A DNA stretch of 34,061 nucleotides from contig LFSE01000083.1 of the NCBI GenBank assembly GCA_001513075.1, positions 1-34,061 on the forward strand, written 5' to 3'. Below are positions 15,764 to 23,662 of the stretch, in pieces. Made by a program: the position numbers and the translations under genes. The notes beneath the pieces were generated by a model. The model saw nothing but the letters and a program-made list of their open reading frames with translations, had not been told where the DNA came from and did no database searches. The stretch comes from Clostridiales bacterium DTU074. GTDB taxonomy: Bacteria; Bacillota; Clostridia; Caldicoprobacterales; Caldicoprobacteraceae. Position 1 is the first letter of the stretch. Every line of letters starts with the position of its first letter.

Positions 15764-16657
15764 TTATACTTCACCCAGGATACGCCTTGCATTGTCCATG
15801 CCAACCCTGGAGCCATACTGGCAGTTTTCCATCCCCTCAAATTCAATTGAAATATAGCCGTCATATCCCGAATTCTTTATAAGTCTCAATATCTCCCACA
15901 TATCCATGTCGCCCTGCCCAATGATTGCACCCCGCAGGAAATTGCCGCTAAATGTTCTAAACCATTTTCCGGCACAATCAAATAGGGTTGTACCACCAGG
16001 ATCCCGATAGGAAGGACGCAAATAAAAATCCTTCAGATGAATCATGACTGCGTAGGGAAGGGTCTTCTTAACTCCCACAACCGGGTCTTCGTCCATGCAG
16101 AGAAAGTTTCCAACATCCAGAGTCATTTTAAAATTCGGCCGATTGACCTCATGTATTAACCTGATTATCCGATCGCTTCCATTCACATAAAAGCCATGGT
16201 TCTCAACGGTCGTGATAATGCCATACTGGGCTGCATAGTCTGCTATTCTTCTGCAGGCATCTACCATTCTGGGCAAATCCTTTTCAAAATGAATTATCGT
16301 ATTCTGATCAGCCGATCGCCGAAAAGCCGATACATCATGTCTCATCCGCATAACACCCAATTTGTTGGCAATATCCACTTCATTCATCAATCTTTTGATC
16401 TCGTTTTCGTAAGCTTCTTCATCCTCCTGCAACACATTTGCCAATATGGCATAATTGGATATTTCTATTCCAACTTCTTCAGCTTTTTTTCGTATAGCTT
16501 CGATCAGGGAATCATTGTCCACCAGATTATAGCCGAAGGGGACGATTTCAACATGTTCTCCTCCATTATCGGCAATCCATTGGATCACGTCCAATACGCT
16601 CATTTCACCAGATTTGATGGCAGGTAATAAACTATAAGTGCTCAAACCGATTTTCAC
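15764..16657 (-). CDS. Sugar phosphate isomerase/epimerase (TIM barrel)
   Basis: A 297-residue AP-endonuclease-2/xylose-isomerase-like barrel. The four metal ligands expected for this family are visible: Glu152 in TVENHG, Asp181 in LDVGNF, His207 in IHLKDF and Glu272 in SIEFEG. Family members include hydroxypyruvate isomerase, myo-inosose dehydratase, and tagatose or allulose 3-epimerases, and many act on keto-sugars made by Gfo/Idh oxidoreductases. The start is a GTG at 16657 with AGGGGG eight bases upstream; there is no in-frame ATG nearby. It lies 205 bases downstream of the transporter binding-protein gene, from which it is separated by a possible attenuator or terminator, and is followed by its own terminator. 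Confidence 0.87.
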   Translation of the reverse strand: MKIGLSTYSLLPAIKSGEMSVLDVIQWIADNGGEHVEIVPFGYNLVDNDSLIEAIRKKAEEVGIEISNYAILANVLQEDEEAYENEIKRLMNEVDIANKLGVMRMRHDVSAFRRSADQNTIIHFEKDLPRMVDACRRIADYAAQYGIITTVENHGFYVNGSDRIIRLIHEVNRPNFKMTLDVGNFLCMDEDPVVGVKKTLPYAVMIHLKDFYLRPSYRDPGGTTLFDCAGKWFRTFSGNFLRGAIIGQGDMDMWEILRLIKNSGYDGYISIEFEGMENCQYGSRVGMDNARRILGEV

Positions 16658-16785
16658 TTCCCATACCCCCTGAAGAATTTGTTATAATACTATTATTATA
16701 ATACCATTATAATACATAATTTTAGAATTTTATAGGTTTTAGCATATATCCTTCAAAAAACTCAGTATTTCAAAAACTCAAAAAT

Positions 16786-16834
16786 ATAGGAGGATCAGAC
16801 TGGAGATATTACCTCCTTTCCGACCCTCCCCTAT
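16786..16834 (-). terminator. Possible terminator or attenuator after the binding-protein gene
   Basis: ATAGGAGGATC (16786-16796) and GACCCTCCCCTAT (16822-16834) can pair with two bulges. On the minus-strand RNA the stem is followed by AUUUUUGAGUUUUUG. The loop is long (about 25 bases), so efficiency is uncertain; it may reduce rather than stop expression of the next gene. Confidence 0.4.
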
Positions 16835-16862
16835 TTCTTAATACCGGAACTGATTGGTCCGC

Positions 16863-18572
16863 TTACTTCTTATACTTAAAATCATATGCATCCTGATATA
16901 TCTGAATGAATCTTTCTAAGTTCATGTCTTCCAAGGTCTTCAGATAGGTTTCCCATTCTGTCTCCAAATCAGCATCTCCTGTGATAAATCTGGCATTCAT
17001 CTGTTTCACATAATCAAGAATTGTTGCTTCCAGATCAGCCAGCTCGCTGGATTGCTCTTCAGAAAATACCAATGGAGGCAGAACCTCGGTATAATCCGGC
17101 CTGTAGGGTTCGTACAGTTTGGTTGCATCAAATAATATCTTTTCCAAAGGCTACTCGGGATCGTAGACCTCACTCAGACGGAAGTGAGCTGTACGAGCCT
17201 GCGGTCCGCTCTGATACCAGCATTCATTCTGAACAGTCTCGGTCCATGGTACGAGGAGTTTATACAAGCCTGCTTCGCCGTGGAGTCCAATTTCATCATC
17301 TGTTGCCCATCGCCATTCTTGATCAAGTCTGCCGAATATGGAGCGCAGCATGGCTTCCAGTTCGTACATGCCGTCGATCCATTTGAATGCAACTACGGGC
17401 TCTGCACATTTATTTGTAATTACCGTGTCAAAACCGGTCATATAAGGATCATAAAAACATGTCGGTTTTGTGCCTTCCGGCCCTTGGAGGGGCGGAACTA
17501 TTACATATTCCAGCCAGCGACCGCTTTCGCCATAGAATTGTGCAAAAACACCGCTGTGTCCCCCTACAGCCGAGCCCAGAATCGGGATATCCGGATTCTC
17601 TCCCATCTGACGGTATTGATCTTCATCCTGGGTAAACGACTCGGGGCTTATCAGTTCTTCTGCATACAGATCTCTCAAATACTTAAGCCCTTCCTTCCAC
17701 TCGGGTTTGTTAAAGGTCACATCAATTTTTCCATCTTTTATTACCATATTTCTGTTATTATCACAATAGATAAAGGAACACATAAAGAAGCCAGGAAGCT
17801 GAGCATGCCATCCGCTGGTGGCAGCAGCAAGAGGAATTTCGTCTGCCTTCCCGTTGCCATTGGGATCCTGGGTTTTGAAAGCGCGTAAAACATCCCTATA
17901 TTCATCCAATGTTTTTGGAACCTCAAGTCCGAGAGCATCCAGGAACGGCTGGTAAATCCACAGCTTCTGTGCCATAGAGCAGTGATAACACTCGTTAATA
18001 TCCGGCATAGCATAAATGTTGCCATCAGGAAATGTCAAAACATCTTTAACATATGCCATACTTTCCTCTTCAAAAATCTTCTTAATCTCAAAACCGTGTT
18101 CTTCAATCAAATCGTTTAGTGGTATAAACATACCTTCAGAACCGAAAGACATTATCTGCGAAGCCGATAAGCCGGCACTCATAATAATGTCAGGGTAATC
18201 TCCTGAAGATAGAATCAAGTTCAGTTTTTCGTCCCCGCCTTTTACAGGCAAAACTTCAAATTCTGCGTGTACATTGGTTTTCTCCTCATACCATTTTGTA
18301 AATGAGTTGGTGTTGAAATCCTCAACTGCAGGGTTGCCACCAATTAATACGGTAAGCGTGACCTTTTCCTCTACAATAGGAAATTGGCCAGGTCCCGATA
18401 CTTTGGCACCGCCAGGAGACACCTCCTCACCCGTCTCATCACCGGTTTTGGCTTCCTCCCCCGATGATGGTTCCTGGGCAACATCTTCGGTTTCCTTGCT
18501 TCCGCCGCAGCCGGCAAAAAGCAGTGCCAGTACAAGGCATAAGGAAATGAACAGCAGTAAGCTTCTTTTCAT
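16863..18572 (-). pseudogene. Sugar ABC transporter substrate-binding lipoprotein, split by an in-frame amber codon
   Basis: A binding protein for an oligosaccharide ABC transporter (LplA-type), expected to be anchored outside the membrane. The signal peptide (MKRSLLLF then hydrophobic to residue 18) ends in the lipobox LFAGC with Cys22, followed by a Gly/Ser/Glu-rich linker. Family-like segments include VTLTVLIGGNPAVEDF, DLIEEHGFEIKK and ALGLEVPKTLDEYRDV. Reading stops at a TAG at 17151-17153 after 473 codons, but the same frame continues for 95 codons to 16863 with clearly related sequence (LYEPYRPDYTEVLPP, NLERFIQIYQDAY). The joined product would be about 569 residues, the usual family length. 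A single change from TGG or CAG would create this TAG. The AAGGAGG site supports the start. It is either a genuine nonsense mutation, a sequencing error or readthrough. TAG is used as a normal stop by several neighbours, so general recoding is unlikely. Confidence 0.85.
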
Positions 18573-18601
18573 CCTTTTTCCTCCTTTACACTATGATTAA
18601 T

Positions 18602-18651
18602 TGCTCTCATCTTAATGACTCTGTTTTCCCAGAGGTTTAAGACAGAGAGCA
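18602..18651 (-). other. 50-nt three-tier hairpin before the binding-protein gene
   Basis: Three nested stems share one axis: TGCTCTC/GAGAGCA (7 bp), TCTTAA/TTAAGA (6 bp) and CTCTG/CAGAG (5 bp), with a six-base loop at 18624-18629. No U-tract follows, so it is not a standard terminator. It lies in the 99-bp gap between the second permease and the lipoprotein gene, where such hairpins commonly raise the stability of the binding-protein message; that role here is inference. Confidence 0.65.
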
Positions 18652-18671
18652 TAAATATAATTCATTATTGT

Positions 18672-19580
18672 TCAACCTTTCAAAGACCCTATCATCACAC
18701 CTTTGACAAAGTGTTTTTGTACAAAGGGATAAATGCTGAGTACAGGTACGCTAGCGACAACAATGAGTGAATATTTTAGCCGATATTTCAATGCCTCTCG
18801 AGCCATAGCATCCCGCACATCATACATGGACAATTGTGCAGCATCAATTTCATTTCGTATCAGAATGTCACGCAGAATAATCTGAAGGGGATAAAGCTCC
18901 TGGGATTTTAAAAATATCAAAGCATCAAAATAGGAATTCCAATGGCCCACCGCATAGAACAAAGCGTTAACCGCTATAATCGAATATGACAGGGGTATGA
19001 CCACACTCCAAACAAAGCGTAAGTCGGAACAACCATCTATCTGGGCAGCTTCGCGCAACTCATCGGGAATATTTGTCTGAAAAAAGGTTCTGGTTATTAT
19101 TACATTCCATACGGCCATTGCATTAGGTATTATCATAGCCCAGCGGGTATCCAGCATTCCCAGGTTACGCACAAGCAAATAATACGGAATCAGTCCCCCG
19201 CTAAACATCATGGTAAATGCAAACAAGAACATCCAGAATCCTCTAAACAGAAAGTCCCTGCGCGATAGAGGATATGCAGCCATAATAGTAAAAGTCACAT
19301 TGATTACCGTGCCTGTTATCATATAAAACAGGGAATTGAGAAAGCCTCTGACCAGGCCTTTATGGTTAAATACCGCTTGATAGCCGGCCAAATCCCAGCC
19401 AACAGGCCATAGCCAGACTTCACCGGCTATAACGGCACGTGAAGTGCTGAAGGATGAACTAACAACAAAAATTAACGGATACAGTATTATTATCAGGATT
19501 AAAATCAACAGAATGGTATTTATGGTATCAAATATGCGGTCCGTCCATGTTTCATATATAACATTTCTTTTCCTTTTCAT
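18672..19580 (-). CDS. Sugar ABC transporter permease (YtcP/LplC type)
   Basis: A 302-residue inner-membrane permease of the carbohydrate-uptake-1 class with about six transmembrane segments; the first lies near residues 19-40 (TINTILLILILIIILYPL). The cytoplasmic EAA loop that contacts the ATPase reads REAAQIDGCSDLRFVW near residue 186. The C-terminal end HFVKGVMIGSLKG is typical of the family. The ATG at 19580 has GAGG five bases upstream. It starts 18 bases after the first permease and is followed by the hairpin and lipoprotein gene, giving the standard permease-permease-binding-protein order. No ATPase gene is present in the window, so a shared MsmK-type ATPase is expected elsewhere. Confidence 0.93.
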   Translation of the reverse strand: MKRKRNVIYETWTDRIFDTINTILLILILIIILYPLIFVVSSSFSTSRAVIAGEVWLWPVGWDLAGYQAVFNHKGLVRGFLNSLFYMITGTVINVTFTIMAAYPLSRRDFLFRGFWMFLFAFTMMFSGGLIPYYLLVRNLGMLDTRWAMIIPNAMAVWNVIITRTFFQTNIPDELREAAQIDGCSDLRFVWSVVIPLSYSIIAVNALFYAVGHWNSYFDALIFLKSQELYPLQIILRDILIRNEIDAAQLSMYDVRDAMAREALKYRLKYSLIVVASVPVLSIYPFVQKHFVKGVMIGSLKG

Positions 19581-19598
19581 AAGATCCTCACCTGCTTC

Positions 19599-20567
19599 CT
19601 ACCATAAACTGCTATCGCTTGTTTTTTTGGCGATCCTGTTCACTACTACAATTAAAAATAAGTTTACAACCGATTTAAATAATCCTACGGCTGTTGGATA
19701 GGAATAGTTTATTGTTTTGGATGCCAGACCCACCTTGTACACATAGGTATCTATTACTTCCGATGTTCTTGTATTCATCGGATTCTGCATAAGCAGTATT
19801 TTTTCAAAGCCGGTATTTAAAATCTGCCCGGTACTGAGTATCAGCAATATAACCGCAGTTGGTATAATCCCAGGCAAATCTATATACCATATTCTCTGAA
19901 ATTTGTTTGCTCCATCTACAATTGCAGCTTCATGTAATGTTGGATCTATAGACGATAAGGCTGCCAAATATATAATAGCTCCGTAACCCGTGCCCTGCCA
20001 TATACCGGACCATACATATACAGATTTGAAGTATTCCGGGACTCCCATAAAGTTTACCCTGTCCAAACCCATGATCTCTCTTATTACATTAATAATGCCT
20101 ACTCTGGGCGACAGGAATTGCAGCACCATGCTAACCATGACTACCGTTGAAATGAAATAAGGAGCATAGGTCACCATTTGGACCGTTTTTTTAAAGTACG
20201 CATTGCGCGTATAGTTCAACATGATGGCTAATATTATTGGAAAAGGAAAGCCGGCTACCAGACTATATATGCTGATTCCCAGGGTATTTTTCATCAGGTT
20301 CAGAAAATCATGGGAGTTAAAAAAGCGCTCAAAGTGTTTAATTCCCACCCACGGACTGCTTGTAATTCCATCAGTAATGCGAAAATCCCTGAAAGCAATT
20401 TGAGCTCCATACATCGGATAATATTTAAAGATAATTATATAAAGAAGAGGCAATAAAAAAAGCACATATAGCTGCCAGCATTTGAAGAATCGCATCTTCA
20501 AATCGGAGAGCCAGGTTCTCTTCCTTTGCCTATAATATAGGTCTGACTGAATTCCTTTCTTAATCAT
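19599..20567 (-). CDS. Sugar ABC transporter permease (LplB type)
   Basis: An inner-membrane permease of about 320 residues, first gene of the transporter operon. Transmembrane segments begin near residue 40 (WQLYVLFLLPLLYIIIF), followed by the family-typical YYPMYGAQIAFRDF and the EAA loop HEAAIVDGANKFQRIWY near residue 225. The end VVVNRIAKKTSDSSLW is also typical. The frame opens at a TTG at 20594 that has no ribosome site. The ATG at 20567 is my preferred start, although its AAAGGTG is further away than usual. A strong-looking promoter lies at 20658-20686. Substrate is not readable; the neighbourhood suggests mannose-containing oligosaccharides. Confidence 0.92.
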   Translation of the reverse strand: MIKKGIQSDLYYRQRKRTWLSDLKMRFFKCWQLYVLFLLPLLYIIIFKYYPMYGAQIAFRDFRITDGITSSPWVGIKHFERFFNSHDFLNLMKNTLGISIYSLVAGFPFPIILAIMLNYTRNAYFKKTVQMVTYAPYFISTVVMVSMVLQFLSPRVGIINVIREIMGLDRVNFMGVPEYFKSVYVWSGIWQGTGYGAIIYLAALSSIDPTLHEAAIVDGANKFQRIWYIDLPGIIPTAVILLILSTGQILNTGFEKILLMQNPMNTRTSEVIDTYVYKVGLASKTINYSYPTAVGLFKSVVNLFLIVVVNRIAKKTSDSSLW

Positions 20568-20657
20568 AGGTATTGTTTTCACACCTTTCTTCAATACTAC
20601 TTAATTATTAATATGCCAGTATTTGATAATTATTTGACGCTTGTTGATGTCAATTTC

Positions 20658-20686
20658 ATTATATTAGGGCTAATTTTAAAGGTAAA
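20658..20686 (-). promoter_or_regulatory. Sigma-A-type promoter of the ABC transporter operon
   Basis: Reading the minus strand, a -35 box TTTACC (20681-20686) and a perfect -10 box TATAAT (20658-20663) are separated by exactly 17 bases. A second TTGACA-like -35 lies just downstream (plus-strand around 20650) but lacks a good -10. Transcription would start near 20651, leaving a leader of about 60-85 bases before the first permease. Confidence 0.65.
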
Positions 20687-20734
20687 TATTCAATAGTTTA
20701 TTGCTATGCAAAACTTTTTGATTTACATCAACCC

Positions 20735-20783
20735 AAAAAAAAAGCACAAAATTTATCAGTGCACTTATCTTGTGCATTTTTTT
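20735..20783. terminator. Second, possibly bidirectional, terminator after the AraC gene
   Basis: GCACAA (20744-20749) and TTGTGC (20770-20775) pair across a 20-base loop. The hairpin is flanked by nine A on the left and seven T on the right, so either strand would give a U-tract. It lies about 70-110 bases beyond the AraC stop, backing up the stronger hairpin at 20836-20862. Confidence 0.45.
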
Positions 20784-20830
20784 ATATTTTTGCATTTTTT
20801 TATAAATGAACATTATTTTATCTTATACAT

Positions 20831-20862
20831 AAAAACGGGTAAGAAGACTAGCTTCCTACCCG
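20831..20862 (-). terminator. Intrinsic terminator overlapping the AraC-gene stop codon
   Basis: CGGGTAAGAAG (20836-20846) and CTTCCTACCCG (20852-20862) form an 11-bp stem with one G-U pair. The loop ACTAG contains the complement of the TAG stop. Five U (plus-strand A at 20831-20835) follow directly on the minus-strand RNA. The last codons of the gene thus encode the ascending arm of the terminator. Confidence 0.85.
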
Positions 20863-23181
20863 CCTTGTTTGAAGCCTGCGGTATTGTCCTGGGGACATTC
20901 CGTATATCCTTCTGAATGCCCGGCAAAATGTATTGGCCGAATTGTATCCTACAGCTTCGGCAATTTCAGAAACAGACATAAAAGAATTCATCAAAAGATC
21001 TTCAGCGTGATTCATGCGAACTTCTTCCAAATAATCTGAAAAATTGTTTCCCATTTGCTCTTTGAAAAAGAGGGATAAATATGCCGGCGAATAATTGAAT
21101 TTATCTGCCAATACCGATAAGGATAAATTATTATCCGCATAATTTCGTTGGATAAATTCACGGATTTCGCTCATCAACCGCATACTGCGATTCTTTTTTC
21201 CCGCTGTGATTACTCTGCATATGCGAATAAAAGAATTAACTATAAAACTAAAACTGTCATCATAAAGTCTATAAATATCATTCTGGCTGTTCAGGCTGTC
21301 TCCAAACTGATAAATCTCCTCATCTTCAATAGAGACTTCCTGCATGACTCTGAGCAAAGTTCCATACAATTGATTCAAAAAAACTTTTGACATAACCGGA
21401 GTCAATTTTCTCCTTATAAAGTTTTCTATCTGAAGATTTTTTAATGTGTCAGCCACCCTTTCCTCATTGCCATCCTTTGCATTGTTAATAATCTTGTATT
21501 CCAATTCCTTAGGATAGAAGATTCCGTGCTGTTTTTCAATTATATCCTCACACCAAATTTCACAAGTGCATTCTTCATTAATCCGAGCAAGATCTAATAT
21601 TTGTAATTCGTGTTGAATAGAATTTGTTAAATCGAAAAAGCGTGAACACAGTTCATCTAAAGCAAATTGGATTTCTATATCGGCATCCCGAATTAATTCA
21701 TCCCTTACTCTTTTGACATAGCTCTTCATCTGTTCTCTATAGAATTGGTAGTCGTCATTTTCCAGCACAAGTACTATCAATATCCGATCACTGGTAATAT
21801 CATAAAGATGGATTTTGGTAAAACCTGACCTCAATAATACCTCTTTTACCATAAAACGCCGCATATCCAGTTCTTTCATCACTTCCCTGTCTGCTTTGGC
21901 TTTAACCTGTTCATACCCCAATATCTGTACTATACTGGCTGCATAAGCAGCACCATCAATATCCAGTCCTATATAATTGGCATAATTATATAACTCTTCT
22001 TCAGAAGAAAAATCTCCGTTGATCAGCTGCTGATAAAAAGATGTGCGCAGAAACGATACCTGCTGCTCAATAATACGGCTTAAAGATTCGTTATTTCTGA
22101 TTATTTTGTGTACCGAATGCTGAATATACTCGAAAGGATCTTTATACTGGTAGTTCAGCCCGTCAAGCTGGCAAATCAGCTCAAAGGTTTTTTTAATTGG
22201 AACGCTGCTTCGGTTAGACCACAAAAATGCAAGTACCAAGCCCAGAATTATTGCACCTGCAAATATGCCAAAACTTATCTTTTTTATATTTGATACCTTC
22301 TCCATAACATTCTTATAGGGTTGTGCCACAACATAACTCCAGCCCGTATTTTGAGATATAACATAAGTTAAAAGCATATTCTCCCCATTTATATTTTTTA
22401 TGTGGTAACCTTCAGTTTTACTAATATCTATATCTGTCGGAATTATATCAATCCGAGAAGGAAACACCGTAATAACATTTCCGCTTTCATCGGCAATATA
22501 TGCATATCCCTCTTTTAGAAGCCCGAACCCGTCCAACAAGCTCCTTATAATATCTCCGTTTAACAAAAACATTACCTTGCTGCGCCTGCCTATAGGCGTT
22601 GGCCCCAAGTCTTTCATATATGTTAGCACTTTGCATGGATTACCTTTAAATAATGCCTGACGTTCCGAAATAAAAGCTCCCCGCCTGTAATCTCCTGATA
22701 TTTCCTTTATCCAATCATCATATTCAACACCTTGATAACTTAAAAAATATCCGTAAAACTTATCCAATAGATATGTCTGATCGGGGCCCATAACAATTCC
22801 GCTGTCCAGATACAGTACATAATAGTCTATTACAAAGCTGTTTATCAGGCTATAATCGTACAGCTGGTATCTGGTCTCCAAAATCTTATAAACATTCGGA
22901 CCTTTAAAAGGCTCTCTAATGAACTTAAATCTGTTAATCTTGTTGTCCCAGGCAATTTGTCTGATAAGGCTGTTAATCTCATCTATACGGCTCTCCAGCA
23001 TACTTCTGGTCTTGTCCAGTACGCTTATATTCGATTCTATGGTGTCCTGTTCTATTATTTTTAAACAATTGTAATAAATTATAGAAATGATAATTACTGG
23101 CAATAACATGACTACGATATATCGGAACATAAACATTTTTATAAATTTCCAACGAGACTGAAATTTAACCCTATTTTTCAA
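20848..23181 (-). CDS. Membrane-anchored AraC-family sensor-regulator
   Basis: A 777-residue regulator combining an extracytoplasmic sensor with DNA binding. Transmembrane segments lie near residues 18-40 (FRYIVVMLLPVIIISIIYY) and 300-322 (ISFGIFAGAIILGLVLAF). The roughly 260 residues between them resemble a Cache-type ligand domain. After the second segment there is a linker domain and then a C-terminal AraC HTH pair (about residues 665-777: NLSLSVLADKFNYSPAYLSLFF, then SVSEIAEAVGYNSANTFCRAF). The start is TTG at 23181 with GAGGGGG upstream. Such proteins usually sit next to LplB/YtcP-type transporters and activate them when a sugar is sensed outside. The adjacent transporter operon is the obvious target. 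No histidine kinase or receiver domain is seen. Confidence 0.92.
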   Translation of the reverse strand: MKNRVKFQSRWKFIKMFMFRYIVVMLLPVIIISIIYYNCLKIIEQDTIESNISVLDKTRSMLESRIDEINSLIRQIAWDNKINRFKFIREPFKGPNVYKILETRYQLYDYSLINSFVIDYYVLYLDSGIVMGPDQTYLLDKFYGYFLSYQGVEYDDWIKEISGDYRRGAFISERQALFKGNPCKVLTYMKDLGPTPIGRRSKVMFLLNGDIIRSLLDGFGLLKEGYAYIADESGNVITVFPSRIDIIPTDIDISKTEGYHIKNINGENMLLTYVISQNTGWSYVVAQPYKNVMEKVSNIKKISFGIFAGAIILGLVLAFLWSNRSSVPIKKTFELICQLDGLNYQYKDPFEYIQHSVHKIIRNNESLSRIIEQQVSFLRTSFYQQLINGDFSSEEELYNYANYIGLDIDGAAYAASIVQILGYEQVKAKADREVMKELDMRRFMVKEVLLRSGFTKIHLYDITSDRILIVLVLENDDYQFYREQMKSYVKRVRDELIRDADIEIQFALDELCSRFFDLTNSIQHELQILDLARINEECTCEIWCEDIIEKQHGIFYPKELEYKIINNAKDGNEERVADTLKNLQIENFIRRKLTPVMSKVFLNQLYGTLLRVMQEVSIEDEEIYQFGDSLNSQNDIYRLYDDSFSFIVNSFIRICRVITAGKKNRSMRLMSEIREFIQRNYADNNLSLSVLADKFNYSPAYLSLFFKEQMGNNFSDYLEEVRMNHAEDLLMNSFMSVSEIAEAVGYNSANTFCRAFRRIYGMSPGQYRRLQTRRVGS

Positions 23182-23518
23182 CCAAACACCCCCTCGCCCT
23201 TCCGAATAACTTCCAAATAAAGAGTATAGCGGTCAATACACCATCAACTCCTGCTCAACTTATCAATTGGTAAACTTTACAAGTCTCTCAATATAATATC
23301 CTTCAAACCATCGTTTTTCCTTTTATATGAAATTTAAGGTCGAATGAAGGTTTATGAATAAAAATTTTCACAACATTTTACTTAGATATGCTAAGAACGA
23401 CTTGATTATTGCTGAGTTTATAACTATAATCATGCAAAAATCTATTTATCCGTCGTGAAACATAATACCATAAGTTTACAAACACTGTCAAGAGCATGAA
23501 TATGGTGCACGCGATAGG

Positions 23519-23631
23519 GTTAAAATCCTGAATATAAACTGAAGCGGGGATTCGAAGCCCTGGTCTACATGCTCAGCATCGGCACAAGTTAAAATTCTGA
23601 GTATAAACTGAAAGCAGGATATGAAGCCGGG
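23519..23631. repeat. Two imperfect direct repeats 69 bp apart
   Basis: Units begin at 23519 and 23588. The first 25 bases (GTTAAAATYCTGARTATAAACTGAA) match at 23 positions, and similarity continues weakly to about base 44 (GAAGCC). They lie between the GH2 gene and the AraC-type regulator, upstream of the regulator's start, so they are candidate binding sites or a decayed duplication. Confidence 0.7.
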
Positions 23632-23651
23632 ATATATTTAATCCCGGCTTC
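23623..23651 (-). terminator. Strong hairpin after the GH2 gene
   Basis: GAAGCCGGGAT (23623-23633) and ATCCCGGCTTC (23641-23651) form a perfect, GC-rich 11-bp stem with a seven-base loop, 11 bases beyond the GH2 stop. The minus-strand continuation (AUAUCCUGCUUUCAG) has only a poor U-tract. It is a likely 3' end or RNA-stability element, less surely an intrinsic terminator. Confidence 0.55.
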
Positions 23652-23662
23652 GAATCAAAAGC

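Larger units (their letters stand above)
23182..23662. other. 481-bp spacer with direct repeats and a strong hairpin
   Basis: No gene. Leader of the AraC-type regulator occupies the left part; a TATACT element lies on the minus strand near 23222-23227, but without a convincing -35. The right part holds two diverged 44-bp direct repeats (23519 and 23588) and a perfect 11-bp hairpin just after the GH2 stop. Confidence 0.55.

Noticed and set aside
17148-17156. Pyrrolysine or general TAG recoding at the binding-protein amber codon
   Set aside because: Neighbouring genes end normally at TAG with no protein-like extension, and no pyrrolysine insertion context or enzyme class known to need it is involved.
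23545-23570. tRNA T-arm-like sequence (TTCGAA with flanking G and C runs) on the minus strand
   Set aside because: The stem does not pair over five bases, and no acceptor, D or anticodon arm can be found around it.
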